A stretch of 64,000 nucleotides of DNA from Holacanthus passer (taxonomy: Eukaryota; Chordata; Actinopteri; Pomacanthidae). Below the pieces are notes generated by a model that saw only the letters and a program-made list of their open reading frames with translations, was not told the DNA's origin and did not search any database. This document shows positions 37,059-52,000 of this stretch, in pieces. The DNA lies in contig JAFREQ010000045.1 of the NCBI GenBank assembly GCA_025331565.1, forward strand, positions 310,001 through 374,000, read 5' to 3'. How positions within the stretch are numbered: the stretch's first letter is position 1; every line of letters starts with the position of its first letter. Both the position numbers and the translations under genes were made by a program.

Positions 37059-40000
37059 ATGGACGACATCGATGCCATGTTCAGCGACCTGCTGGGGGAG
37101 ATGGACCTCCTCACTCAGGTGAGCTCAGGCAGCTTTTATGACAACTATAAGACATGAAGTATGAATGGTCGTACAGTTTTATTGCAGCTCTTCGATGCAC
37201 GTACGAAGACTTTTTCTTTGTGAGCAGCTCCATCCCCACGCAACATGTGTAGGAATCAATGTGAAGGAATCAAAAAGCTGGCAAAAGAACAAAATGAAGC
37301 ATAAAATGGCAAAGTTGAAAAAGACAAGTCAAACAAAGGAAATGATAAAAAAGTGGATGAATTCATAAAAGCAGAGAGTTGCATTGTGTAACAACATTAA
37401 AACTCACTTTTTGGTTTCACTTTGTTTTTGTTATTTTCAATAAGTGGATGTCATATTTAAAAATGTTAATGTCTATAGGTAAATTATATTATTATTTAAA
37501 ATACACATACAAATCATTTTTTTGTTAAAATTTGCAGTGTTTTGTCTTTTTTCCACACCTTTCAAGCAGCACATACTGAACAACACAACACATTTTCTGC
37601 AGACTGCCTGTGGTTAATTCTTTCACCCTATACCTTAAATAGACTTTTCTTCTTTAGAGACAGATGACAAACTCACTAAAATCCACCATCGATCACCGGG
37701 ACACTCTAGACTGGCGAGCACAACGAACCAGCGGGGGGAAACACTCTTTGTGGTCATCTAACAACCATAAATTACACTCTCTTTTGGAGGGGAGGTCAAA
37801 TGGCAAACTCACAAGCCGGCTAGAGATTACACTTTTTTTTTCTTCGTGAAAAGCCCTGCTGGTCACTTTGATGTTTTTTTCCAACCCACCAGTCATTTTT
37901 AATCACTGCCACTTCACCGGGGGAGCTTAGTACAACACACAGAAGCCCTGTTAGGTGTAATACCGAAAAACAGATGTAAACATTATACTTTCTTACATAA
38001 TGTTTGGGGACAGTTTATGTTTCAGAGGAGTCAGAATGTGTTGTGGATTAACTCGCTGAGCCTCTGGGGGTAGACAGATATTGTGTTCATGCTCTTATAA
38101 ACACGCTGCCTTGTTCATTCTTCCCTGCAGAGCCTCGATCAGGAAACGGTCCCTCCTGCATCCCTCCCCAGCACCGATAAGAAAGAGGTCAACCTCTCCA
38201 TCGGCTTCACAGACCTGAATGGTGAACGAACATGTCGGCCGTTGAGAGCTGGGCGTTGAACTGTTATGTGATAACTTACAACAAGGCTGTGGTTGTGCAA
38301 GGGCAGGATATACAAATGCATGTTTCCTCAATAATCTGGAAAATGATCAAGATTGCTTTGAGGGCTGGTGGTGACGTAAAGAGGTAGTAGAGCAGCATTC
38401 AGTCGCCCTGCAGCATTTCTGGCTCCTGTTCAAGAGGTGATTTCAGACGGAGATTAAGGTCACTGTACCTGCTAATTACTCCAGCTCTTATGGGCTGTAA
38501 AACAAGCCAGTTAATGTTAAAGCAAGGTTACAGCATCTGTTGTTATTAGCACTTTACAATGAGTCTCCCTTTCACTGGTGTCTTTTTAATAGATATGCAA
38601 TTAAGTACATGTTAAATCAGGTTTGTCTACACAGCTCTTCACCTTAAACTATTTTACAAAGACAAACCTTCCTAGATGTAGCTGCAACCAACCAGAAATC
38701 ATCGTCTTTGTTTAGCATATTCACATGCTTACATTTGCTAATCAGCAGTAAACAGAAAGTGTAGCTTTGACCTGAAAAGTTATTGAATCATGAACGTTAT
38801 TATGATTCATCCTGAGGGGAAAATGAACGTCCAAATTTCCCAACAATCCATCCAGTGGATGAGATATTTCAGTCTAGACCACCAGTCTTGTGGGTGACCA
38901 ACAAACTGACATTGCCATCCTTAGAGCCAATTCGCAAGTGTGTCATAAAATGCAACCTTTTTAAAGGGTTTAACTTTTGTTGTAAATACTGGCTTAAAAA
39001 TAGTAAATTAATGGTTAACCAATGTTTTAGCCCAACCTACTATACAGCACCACCGGCCTTTAGTCCTCATGCAAAGGAAAATGAAAGAGGAATTAAATGA
39101 AAGAAGTCCTTTCATTTACTTTTTATAGCATTGCATAATAACACACAAAGAAAGGAACTTGTAAAAAAATAAAAGTTTTTAATGTTCAGGGGAGAGCATG
39201 TGTCATTTCAGAACAGGAACTCAGGCACCTTGTATGTGACACATTTTAGAAAAAGCATTTACTAGGTATTTTGAAGGATAGATAACACTTCAGATCGTTA
39301 ACAGTTTCAACACATATATTTTATTTTATAACACCAGAGTCCCTCCATGAACTGGAAGACAATGATTTGGATGCTCTCATGGCTGATTTGGTTGCCGACC
39401 TCAATGCGACGGAAGAGAAACTCGCAGCAGAAATAGAAGGTCTGAAGGTGCCATCGCCGCCCCCGCCAGACCTGCCGCCACCTCCTCAGGGCCTGAGCAC
39501 ACACCCTCCCTCCACCCTCGCTTCCCCGACATCGCCGGCGAGCAGCAGCAGCAGCAGCGTTAGCACCCCGGCCTCCTCCGCCACCTCACCACCTCCGCCT
39601 CCTCAGTCTGCAAAGCCTACGAAGGTGAGCCGGTGTTCAGTTTGTTTGGAGAGAGAGAAGAGAAGCATGTCTGCAAAGACCTTTAACCTCTGCACTGAGA
39701 ACTGATCCAATATCAAGAAGTGAGTTTTAATCAAGGTTTTCTAGAGTAGTAGAGAATTGACTTCAGTTTTAAAGGAAATGACAAAATAATGGAAGACAGA
39801 AAAGAAGAAAAGAACATTTCTGTGCATTGTCCAGATCTTAAAATATAATATGCAAAAAACATGAAGCAGAAAGAGGCAATAACGTCACAGTGTCTGTTTT
39901 ATTGGTGGCGTGTCTTGGTCTAACACGAGAAAGAGCCATGCGTGACAAGACAGTATTAGAAGAAAAACATCACCAGTTCCCAGCATATAAATTTCTGGTG

Positions 40001-43000
40001 AGCTCTTTTTGTCTTTGAGGAACTGGGAAGAGTAGTATTCTCTTATAACAGCGAGGACGGTGAGATCATGGCGAAGTTGTTGCTGGATGGAGGCATCTGT
40101 TACAGTTACAGAGACTCGCGAGGCGAAACTGCAGAGAGTCTGTCTGGAACAGATCAAACACATACAGCCATGAGGCAGGAAAGAGTAACAGGATCAATAC
40201 CAAAGGTTGGAGAAGGGGAGGTAAGATGTGGCAGAGGTGGGGGGGCGAAGCCAGACGGGAGCTTATTGCTTTAGCAGGGTTTGTTACCTCATCTTCCTGA
40301 GGTAAAAACACCAGCTGTGCCGAGGCAGAGAATATGTCATTGTTAGGTAGAGGTGTACAAGTTCATTAAAACTACACTGTAGGCAGGACTTGTATGTAAA
40401 AACACCAGATTATAAGCCAAAGAAAAGAGTTTCCTGTCCCTGCTAACTGAGATCCAGCAGATTGGATGTGATGTCCCAAATGGACAATAGACATTCCAGT
40501 GAAAACAAAATCGAAACACACCTTCTGAATAGTAATGAAGTGATACATCCTCAGAAATGAACTCGCCACAGTTAGATCTTTTCCTCTTTAGTTTTAGCAA
40601 TAGATCAGCTTTTTATGAAACACGTTCATTTGCTTTTTTGTCAAGAGTTAGATGAGAAGAATGATGCCACGCTCATGAATATAAATATGTTGATGAGTTG
40701 CTTTATCTTTGTTTAATCCATACAAAAACTCAAATGTAAGAATGACAAGTTGTAGTTTTAGTTTGTAGCAGATGTAGTTGTAGATTGTGACTTCGAGCGG
40801 AGACTTCCTGGACTCTGCTGGTTACTTGACAATCTCACAGTGACGACAAGACTCCAGGGAGTTAGACATAACCGGCCATCAATTTTCTTTTTATGGATTA
40901 AACATATGAGATATTGAGTATTAATTATGGATATTAATTGAATATTACTGCTGAAGTCAAAGATGTTTTCTTGGTACAGATTTTCCAAACATTTTCCAAA
41001 GTGTGGCTTTAACACAATGATGCTGTTATAGTATATATCCCACTTACTCTCTGCTAGATAACTAATGGCAGATGAACATTTATTCTTCACCACAATAATT
41101 ATTATTTTTCCTATTCAGGAGGAAATCGAGGCGCAGATGAAAGCAGACAAAATCAAACTCGCTCTTGAGAAGCTCAAGGAAGCTAAAGTGAAAAAGGTAA
41201 GATGACCAAACATTTAAGTGCACTCCTCTGATCTTACGTCCACTGGCAACAGTAAACTTTGAAGACACTGTGAATTACGACTACATGGACATCACTGTAA
41301 AAGATGTAACGTCAAACATAGTACAGCTCTTTTTTCTTTTTTTTCCATCAATCACGGTAATGAATGGCCACTTTCATCCAGCCTTCGTCCTCCAGGACAG
41401 CGCAGTTTGCTCTTTGAGTGATATGTGGACACTTTCTCATCTTCAAAGTAGTCAACAAAAGCTCAGACGTGGTCTTGCATGCAACGCGTCACATCAGGAT
41501 CTGCAAAGTGATACAAAGCCAAACTAGTTTCTTGCCAGTTGCTTGTGATCTTTTTCTCATAGACGATGTGACCGACGATATGAAAGCATGGCTTGGCTGA
41601 GAAGTGTTAACTTTCATGGGTGTGACTCCATTAATGGCCTGTTAAGATAGTCATGATAAATTCTTAGAAGTTGTCCAAGAGCTAAAGGGAAACAGCCATG
41701 TGGGTTTGGATATGAGGAAACACAGACTACTTTCACATGAACATCTGCTCTGTAGTTGTTTGACACAGGAGTGCAAGGTGCACTCTCGGTGGTTTTCAGC
41801 AGACGGGCCTTTAAGTTTCAGAAAAACCCACTGAGCATGCATCCGACATAAAGACGATACCTACCTTGCATGTGAGATGAAAAATAATTTGATATCCAGT
41901 GGCATTTCATTCAACCACACGCCAAACTGATATTGTTTTCAAAGGAAGGTCAAGACCGAGTAACACGTGCTCCAACACTCCAAATCCTCTTTTGATAACA
42001 TCTCTGAAACCCACATTTTTATGACACAAGGCTGCTTGACCTTGGTCCTGTGAAACTCCTCAGCTTCCTGAAGCTGGATTTGTTTCAGATGAGAGGAGGT
42101 GTGAAGCCATATGAGCCTGTGAGCAAAATTAATCTCAGCCAAAAAGAGGCATAAACAGTGGAGAAGAAATTAGTTTAAAGCGAAAGGAGAAGCAGAACGG
42201 AGAGAGAGAAGTGCTGATGCTTCGACTCTTCTCGTAAAACTAACATTAGGAAACAGAAACAACCATTTACTCCACATAGCCTGTAATTAAACTGGCAAAC
42301 AAACAAGCTGCTTGCACTTCAAGGCCTGATTTGATGTCACACCTGCTGCTGCCCACATGATTTAACTTAATCTGTCAAGCAGATGACACAGAAAACCTCA
42401 TGTTAGAATGAAAAACACTTCAATAAATAGTTTTGGAAGTTTTAAAATATACTGTCTTGTTGAGAGTTAGATGAAAAGATCAACATCTCTATCAATATGA
42501 ATTTACACTAAAATACAATCACATTTCTCTGACAGCTGGTGGTGAAGGTGCTGCTGAACGACGGCAGCTCCAAGACTCTGATGGTCGACGAGAGGCAAAG
42601 CGTGAGGGAAGTTCTGGACAACATGTTTGAGAAGACTCACTGTGACTGTAACGTGGACTGGGGTCTGTGTGAGACCAACGCTGAGCTGCAGCTTGGTGAG
42701 TTTGTCTGGTTCAGACTAATGATAAAAGTGAAATGATAGAACCAAGAGCAAAGATAAAAGACGACAAAAATAAATGCATATGATGATGTAAGACAATGCA
42801 TGCGTATCAAAACAAGAATCCAGTAAAACATAAAATGACAGGAAGTCAATCTAAAGACTTTGAGATGGATGTAATGTGTTCCCTCTTTCTGGTTCTAGTC
42901 AGCACTTGGGCAGAAAGCTGCAGCTGATTTATGACTTTATTGGGTCGACCAGAAAGGAGAGCATTGCCATCGTCCAGCCTGTTGAATATATAAAAGCTTG

Positions 43001-46000
43001 CATCAGTCTGAGCAAGAAATGGCTGCACTTCAGCTATGATAAAAAGCAGATTTGGTGACATATTGCACGAACCCTAAAGTCAAAGATGACACTAAAGTTT
43101 TGTGGCTAGTTTTTTCCTCTGGGCCATAAAATCTATATATAATATAAAGTTTTATCCTGGTTGAGCTGACAGTAAGTAAAGATTTTTGTGACATCCAGGC
43201 ACGAACATATATGTATAATAATACATCTAAAAATATCATCAAGAGGTCAAAAATACTCAGCCACATAAAGCTCTGTGTCATCAGCATAGCTTTGGAGAAA
43301 AAGGCAACATCTGAACATCATATACAGATTTAAATGTGTTTATGATCAATGATTAATCCATCAACGACACCATGACCTTTAATGTGTCGTCACCCGTTGA
43401 TGTAGCACCATCATGGTTCAATCTGTGGCCATTTTGTGAGAGATTTGCTGTTTTAAACACCTCGTGACAGTTTTAATATTTTCAGGGGGAATTTAAAATC
43501 TCTTTACGGCACATTTCCAGCAGCAGTTTGGAATAAATCGACGAGCTGGGCTGCTAGAATAAGAAAACTACTAACATTTCTTTTACAGAAAACTCAAAGA
43601 AAAAAAAAGTCAAACTTCTGGCGACACTGCTTTGTTGATTTCTGGTAAATTTTTACATGTGAACTGGGCAGCAAATGCATCAACAGACCCAGAAAAACAC
43701 AATGCAGTGGTAATGCAGACCACTTCAACAACACAAGCCTTCAGTGTGCTTTTCTATGAATTGTCAAGCAAACACACACAATGTCCAGGGTGGGATATTT
43801 CATTCAGGTCCAGATGATGGACTGTGTTTTTATTGGCACGATGGCAGCCACACTGCAGCGAGCTCACAATGAAACATTGATCTCACTCCCATCCATCTCT
43901 CCCTCCTCCTCCTCCTCTCCTTCCTATACTCTCTCTATCCCTCTCTCTCTCATACACACACACATGTACAGTGTAGACAGGTGGGTTTAATTTGCTGTAT
44001 CAGACACTGTCAGTCATCCTCGCTGTCACGCGGAAATAGAAGCCTTATGATCTCAATCCTCCGTCTGAGCCGTCTGTGCTATATTTACTTCAGCTGCTGG
44101 ACTCTCAGATTCTCCGGACGCTCGTTGCCACCTGTTTTCTCTGTTTTCAAACAATTTCATCAGATAATTCATATTTTATAAGAACCGATCTTCATGAATG
44201 AGGAGTCATTTCACTCCGTCCTGAAACTGTTGTAGCGAGATACTGATGGTAAAGTCATTAACCTCTGCAGGCAATAAAATCTAAGTCAATATTATTTTGC
44301 TTGAAATCTATATTCAGGTAATTTTATATGCTGCTAGTTAAGCTGTGAAACACTAAATTAAAGGATAAGCCTGGACTTATTAGATATTTTTCTTATTTTC
44401 AACTAATTCCATGAGACGACCCAAACCAAGAATGTGTGAATGTCCATTTTGCAAGATTCTCCCTGACCTGTATGTGTCTCTCAGCTCCAAGCACCATTTA
44501 TCCTAAACTTTTAAAAAATATAATCATACAGACTGTATATAGTTTTATTATTGAAAAAAGTTATTTCCAAAAATGGATTGGGACTGTAGGTCGTCACCAA
44601 CGTTACTCAAACAGGAGTAAACAGAACATTTGTTAGGGATTATTTTCAGCTGTGGATAAATACACATTTGAATACACATGACAAGTATTTACAGCAGTAC
44701 AGTGCATGTGGGACTGACTCATAATAAACTACAGAGGGATTTATTGGCAATAAGAAAAATATATAATATCAACAGACTTATCCTTTAACTGTTTGCTGCA
44801 AACACACAGAAAACATTTTGAGATTTGCAGCATTGACAAAAAAATACTGAAACTTCTTCCCTTCTCTTAACTCAAAAAGAAAAAGATCAATTAGATTTTT
44901 TTTTTGGGACAAGGCTGAGTCTTAAATTTTTAAATTTCAAACACCTGATAGGTACATGACGTTAAAATAGGAACTGACTCTTTTACTCTCTGGGTATTTC
45001 ACATGCCTCTTTTGCTTCTGATGGCAGAGATGATCTATCTGCTGCCAGTGAAAAACAAATTAGGAAATGACTGTTTCCCTTTTGTCACCCCAGGTTATTT
45101 TTAACTGAATGACAGCCCGTGTTTAAATTAGCTGTCTGAAACAGCTATTTAAAGCACGTCATCTTTGCAGAACTTCCCATGTTCAGGTCATTTGACTCAT
45201 GAGCATGAGGGTGGACACGGTCACCTCTGACTCTCGAGGCCGTGTGACAGCTTGACAATGGAAACAGTTAGAGTCAGTTCATTTTTAAATGCCTGTAAAC
45301 CCCCTCACAGTGTGTTGCCCACTAACTAACACATTTTTGCCGACCTTTAATCTTCACCAACAGAAAGTCGAGCCCAATAAACGCCTACAGAGCTCAACAG
45401 CGACGTCGTCTTCAAACAAGCCTTCGCTGCTAAAGTCACCCATGTGCTCACCATGCACACCGCCGAAACACACCATGTGGTTAATGCACTTCAAAGGGAT
45501 TTTTACTCCTAATAACTCACTCCAGCAGCAAAGTTGCACCATCCATTTAATGATTGTAATAGTCAAACTATGGACTGGGATCCTGGCAGCAATTTTTGTA
45601 ATGCCTACCTCCGACTCAGCTGGTATCCTGTAATTGAGGACCGTGGCTAAACTACAGTCAAATGCCCAGTACATGATGGAGATCTATGGCACTGAGTGTG
45701 TGGGTGGGCAGAGAGGAGGAGGAGGAGGAGGTGGAAATTACCCTTAATGTGTTTTCGAGGTTTAGTGCCATTTAAAGTCCTTCCAGCAAATGGAGACGCT
45801 TGTATTTTATTGAGCCCTTCCTCGATTCATCCCACTTGAAACAGACAATTGCACAGCTGTGAAATCGACTTTGAACCGAGCTCAGCTGATGTAAAGATTT
45901 CGTGACAGAGTGAACTACTGTACATATGGTAAAGCATTTGTTTTGACGTGTTTTATGGTGCAAAGATAAAGCAAAGTGAGATTAAAGACTGCTGCAGATT

Positions 46001-49000
46001 GTGGCTTAAATAATAAAGCACTGTGGACTCAGAGCGAGATAGTGAACTGGAGGCATTTCAGATCTGTACTGTCACTAGTGTTGCGAGAAATGATCTTTTA
46101 GAGGCTGATAGAGAAGAGATTAGCTGTGTTTACTGCAGAGGTGAAAGTAAGAAAGCATTAAAGTACTGTGTTTCTTTAAAAAGAGGTACTTGTTGTGACG
46201 GGGAGTGGGGAAGGACTCAACAACACAAGGAAACGTTGATGAATAATGGCCTTTATTAAAGGCAAAAGAAAATCTTAACAAACAAAAACTCACTGTAACA
46301 ATGTGTCCTGGATAGCGCAAAAAAACCTAATCACATCCAGAGCAGATCCAAATAATCAAAGAAGAACAAATAATCCAAACATGCAGAATGAACTGATGGG
46401 CATGAAGAAACAACAACAGAGGAGGAGAAGAAGAAAGAGGAAAGAGGAACAATCCGGCAATGGCTGAGTGGGGTGAAATGGCTTATATAATGTCCTGATT
46501 AGTAGTGGGCTGCAGCTGAGAACACAGGTGACTAGATGAGGTGGGAGTGGCAGACAGGTAAGGTGAGGCAGAGGCGGGGTGAGTGGAGAAGAACCGGGAC
46601 CTGAGGTGAGAAGCTATGGCAGGTGGATAGTGACAGACTGACAGAACTTGAACAGGTAAACAATGACAGGTAACATGACATGACTATAACTGACAGAGCA
46701 CAGACAGAAAACCAAAACAGAACTAAGACAAAACTACAACACAGAACTAAGATGGAACTATGACAGGACACAGATCGAAAACTAAGACAAAACTAAGGTA
46801 GGTTAACTAAAACAGAACTAAGGCAGGAGAAAATCTAAGGCTAAACAAAAACTACACAAAGGCCTAGCAGGCAGAACTGTGACACTTGTACTTTACTTTC
46901 CACTTTGTCTGACTTTTCACTTCTATTACACAACATTTTGAGACTGTCCTCACTGGGAAAATGACACCATTGGTTGTTCTCTAGTGCTTGAAAGTACTGT
47001 AGCTCTTACAGTGAATGAGCCCAATGGTCGGCAGTGGGTTGCCAGTTTAGCAGTAAAAGTACAGTGTAGGTTACAGTTCATCAGTGAATAAAGGCCGAAG
47101 CTTCTTACAACCCAAGTGAAGTTCTTGTGTGTTGTTTCCTAACTTCTGGAAAAAGTGAAGGGGGTTCGCCCCAAAGCACGAACGTCGGCCCTGGAGGAAA
47201 ACAAATATCTCCCCTGTGCTTCCCGACCACAGTCTGGAAGCTGAACAGGAAAAGGCCGACATATGTTATCATTGTTTGAACAAGTTTTAGTCGCCCTAAC
47301 CTTCGAGTAAGCACAACTTCACCTAATTCTAAGGTGAATGGAGAAGTTGAAACAGTCTGCAGAGGTCTGACGAAAGGCCACGTTCAAATCTCACAATATA
47401 CTTGTGTTGGTCATATGGGACATTTTAAGGCACCAAACAAAGACCTTGTGTTGACTTGTTTTAAAGATTATTATTCTAGTTTTGACTCCACTGACAACCA
47501 CTAGTTACTTCACAGACAGATGCCTTTACACAAACCATATATTACTAGTAAGCTCATAATAAATGATCATTACGACCACCCAAAGCCATATTCTGTATAG
47601 TGGATACTAAGATATAGCACCACATGGATCATCTTTAATATTAAAATGCATCTTACACATTAACATGAACAATGTAATACTCTTAATGCAAAGGGTCAAA
47701 AACTTATTTCATCAAAATCCTTTAAAAGATGCTTTAATCATGTCTAAGTTTCCTTTTTTTTTCCTGATAGAACGGACGTTTGAAGACCACGAGAACCTTG
47801 TGGAGCCTCTCCTAGCCTGGACGAGGGACAGCGAGAACAAAATCCTCTTTCAAGAACGAGCGGAAAAAAATGAGGTTTTCAAAAACCCACAGGTTGGTCC
47901 CCTCATCGTATGCACCTTTATATACCCATCTGAACATATACTGAGTGATCAGAGTTGATGTGCATGGATATCTGTAATATCCCACATTGACTAGTTCATT
48001 ATTCCTGGCTTTAGTCTGTGCAAATCTGTCTCCACGTTGTTTCAGCTCAGCACCATCTGGCTGTTTTCACCATTGAATCGTTGTCTGAATTATGAGATGT
48101 CTTTCCTCCATGTGCGATGACCTCTTACATTTATGTCCTCGCTGTAATATATCAGACAAAACAGCTTCAGGCAAAAGACATCTAGTTCTTGGCATGTTTG
48201 TTGATATAATGGGAACCCTTTATAATCTGAGAGTGTTTAATGGATTCGGTCTGTTGGCAGAGACAAATAGCCAGGTTGGAAAAACCGGTGAGATATTCTC
48301 ATTTCTAAACTACTCCATCATGTCTTCCACATCCACTAACAAAAGACAGATCCCTTTTATACAGTACGTCCCGATCAATTTACAGTTTTAACTTTTGACA
48401 AGAGCTACCAAAACAGAAATCAACTTTGGGCTTTCTCTCACCATAGTGAAAACATAGACTATCAGACTATGATGTTAAATAAAAAAAAGCTCAGCCACAC
48501 AGGGACAAGGAGCAGGACTCAAGGGCTTTTCAAAGCTGATAAGGATTATTGTTGTCTTGCTTGATTATTTTGCCTGCTCAGGATGTTGATAGCAATGTTT
48601 TCTTCTGATATTTAAAATGTTTCAATATGACTTGATTTTTGGAATGCATAAAACATCATGACCGTCCATCTCATAGATGTGGAGACATTTCAGGTGAAAT
48701 AATATGTGTCGGCCTGCTGGTGACAGTCTTCCGTGATAATCTATGTCATAGCAATATTTCAGCCAGGACAAAAGTGGTGGACCAACCAACCAACTGACTG
48801 AACTTGCCGCATCAGTCTAGTCATTAATGCACTTTATGTTTTGTTCCTGCAGAACTTTTATCTGTGGAAGAAGGATAAGAAAACTCTCAAAGAAATAAAA
48901 GACAAAGACAAGGAGTTATTAATACAGGTAAAATATGCAAACGCTCATAAGCGGCACATTTCCTTTAAAGAGACAGTTTTCCCAGCAGGAGCTCGTCTCA

Positions 49001-52000
49001 GTGACCCCTTTCATCCTTCGTCCCCTCTGCAGGAGAACTTCTGTGGCACTTCCATCATCGTGCCTGATCTCGAGGCGGTGCTCTACCTCAAAGAAGACGG
49101 CAAGAAGTCCTGGAAACAGCGACTCTTCCAGCTGAGGGCCTCTGGAATTTATTACGTGCCCAAAGGGAAGACCAAGGTCAGGGGTCAAAGGGGGACATCA
49201 GAGCAGACTATAAACACACATCTCACACTCGAATCCAGGATACATTCAGTTGGGCTCAAGCAAGTGGTGAAAGATGAAGATCAGGCAGATGTTTACACAA
49301 TAGCAAGTAAAATGTGAAGAAATATAAGCTTGATTTGTTCATTTTTCACTTTCACTGTGTGACAAAAAAAACCTAACTGAAAAAGACACTAATGATCAAC
49401 TTGTAATATAATCTCTTATGTGATTTCAGTCGTCCCGGGACCTCGTCTGCTTTGTCCAGTTTGACAATTTAAACGTCTACTATGGCAAAGACTTTAAGAG
49501 CAAATACAAAGCCCCGACCGACTTCTGCTTTGTTCTGAAGGTGAGTTGGCTTTAATTTGATGTCTTATCAATCTAGTCACACCCTTTTAATGTGGAACTA
49601 TAAACACAGTTTCTACCACTTCCTCTAAGCAAGATTCAAAAGAAAACATTCACAAATACAGCCTGTTGTACTAGTTGGTGTTAAGGGCCACACAGTGTAT
49701 TACATGGTGCAGGAGATATCAGTGCAGAATTGGTTGTTGCATGTTGGTTTCCGACTGGTCAACAACACAGCCGGTTGCTTTACTGCAAATGTGAAATGCA
49801 ATAAATAACTTAATTTGAAGAAGTGAAAGGAGACAGTTTTACCCAATTTAGCTGAAAGTGGTAAGAAAGATTGTCTTTTTTAAGCAGTTCCTAAAATTTC
49901 TTTCAAAGAAATGACAGTGAAATCACCATACATTTAATTAAAAGAGGACTTTAAAATTGAAAATATGGGAGGTACCTGCTCATTTAAGAAATGCTGACTG
50001 ACGTGAAAAAAGCAAGAATTAGAAGGGCTGGCGGTCAGTCTTAAAGGGATATGAAAGTCTGCTTTCTTTCTTTTCCCCTATCTTGTCTGGGAAATACTAG
50101 AATCAGCAGATAGTGTTAGACTAGTTGTTGAGGATGAAAGGAAAAAGAGCTTAGAGAGGCAAAGAAACTGAATTACCCAGCAGTGAAAGACAGAGTCCTC
50201 AAGGTTCGAGCTGAACGGAGGAGACTTCAAGGTGCTGCCGGCCAAGGGCGAAAGGAAAATAACCTGTCAGAGTAGACGTTTTGGAAGGTCAGCCCGGCTT
50301 CACGTGGTCTCTTGTCCTTGTTGAGGAATCTTGCAGTAAAACTTGTTAAAAGTTGCCTGAGTTGTTGTAGATTGTATGAAGATGAGACAATAATAAGTGA
50401 AGCTGTTTTCGGCCGACAGGATCTTCGATGAGGGTGTGTTGTGACACATTGGTTGGGTGGTGTTTACAGGCCGCCAAACACTGCAGCAACTCAAGGACGA
50501 GAACGACACAATTTAGTTTTGTGATTCAGCTGTTTATATATTCAGAGGAGACGCCTGAGGTGATCGCTAACACTGTCCTCATTATGTACAACCGATATCA
50601 TGACTTTATGTGTGAAGTCAGCTTCCTCCTCAGGGGGGAACAGTTGACTGTGGGATTAATATTAGACCCATACAGTTTGCACTGCAAAGCAAATATTATT
50701 GCAATCAGTAAGATGGCGTACACTTTCTGGCTTCAGTCCATCAATAAAGACCGTTTGAGCAGCAAACATCTTATATTTCCTAAGTTACATTGGATTGCAG
50801 GATGCGCTCAGTGAGTTTCCTGGTGTCTAATTTGTCTGTTCATGTTCAGAAATGCTGACTAGACTCTTCCAAATGACAGGAATTGAACACTCATCATCCA
50901 TTTAACTTTGAGTCTAGACTCACTCTGCCCCCTTGTGGTACACTGTGATGCCCTTAAAGGGAAACTCCACTGATTTTACACATCAAAGTCTGTTCATAGG
51001 TCTTCCTGATCAAGACTTCACATGCGCAAAAACGTTGTGTAAATAGCCTCAAGTGTCGCCGGGTGGGTCTGAGGACGACAAGTTTGTTAATGAAAAAAGT
51101 CTGGAGGTGTGGAGTTACAAAGGAGTGAACTTACCAGACCTCTGTAGCTGCTCCTCATCTCAGCTGGAGGCGAGCGACTCGAGGCTACTGGCAAATCATA
51201 ACCAAATCTCCTACTGAACTGTCAGCGGTCAGGTTGCACTGTGGGTAACGTCGGCCCAGGGTTTTGACAAGGAAGAAGAATGCACAGGATAAAAAAGATG
51301 AGATATCTGGTTCTGCTACATTGATTTTGATCTTATTTTTGACACTGTCCATTGCGAGTCCAACACGTCCTTTAAAATCATCCAGTTAATCAAGGTTTAT
51401 TGGTGCAGTCAAGGGATGTTGTCTTTCTCTGAATATGCAAATAAAAACATGAAGTACAAAAGTGTTTGGACAACAGCTAGAAAGATGATGGACACAACGT
51501 CATATGGCTTCCCAAAAGTTACCGTTTTGGTCCCCAAAACAGCTTATTCACATTTAATGTGTGCTACACTGAAAGGCAGGGTTGGTCTGATGTGTTAACG
51601 ATCTGGATTTGTCTCGACAGCATCCTCAGATCCAGAAAGAGTCTCAGTACATCAAGTACCTGTGCTGTGATGACGCTTGGACCATGAACCTTTGGGTGAC
51701 TGGAATACGTATTGCAAAGGTAAAGCGAACTCTCAGCTCTGCGTTTAATAACAGTAAATAATCTCCATTCGATCAGAACTCATGCTCTGCGCTGTGTTTC
51801 TTTCACTTCCAGTATGGCGTGTCACTGTATGAAAACTATAAAACAGCTGAGAAGAAGGCTGCTGTCAGCTCCGTGTGGACGAACCGCAGCACTCCGGCGA
51901 GCTCCAATCCATCGACGCCCTCACCCACCATCAAAGGTAGCACGACGCACAACCTGCCCTGAGTGTTTCACTGATGTAAAACAACCCAGATGTGGTGATT

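Noticed and set aside
39885..40163. 92-codon minus-strand ORF in an apbb1ip intron
   Set aside because: No recognisable domain, no splice or repeat context that supports coding.
42846..43061. Separate 71-codon minus-strand gene
   Set aside because: It is the C-terminal scrap of a LINE reverse transcriptase, not a host gene.
48841..49317. 158-codon ORF taken as one exon
   Set aside because: It fuses two genuine apbb1ip exons (48853-48927, 49033-49176) with intron read-through on both sides.
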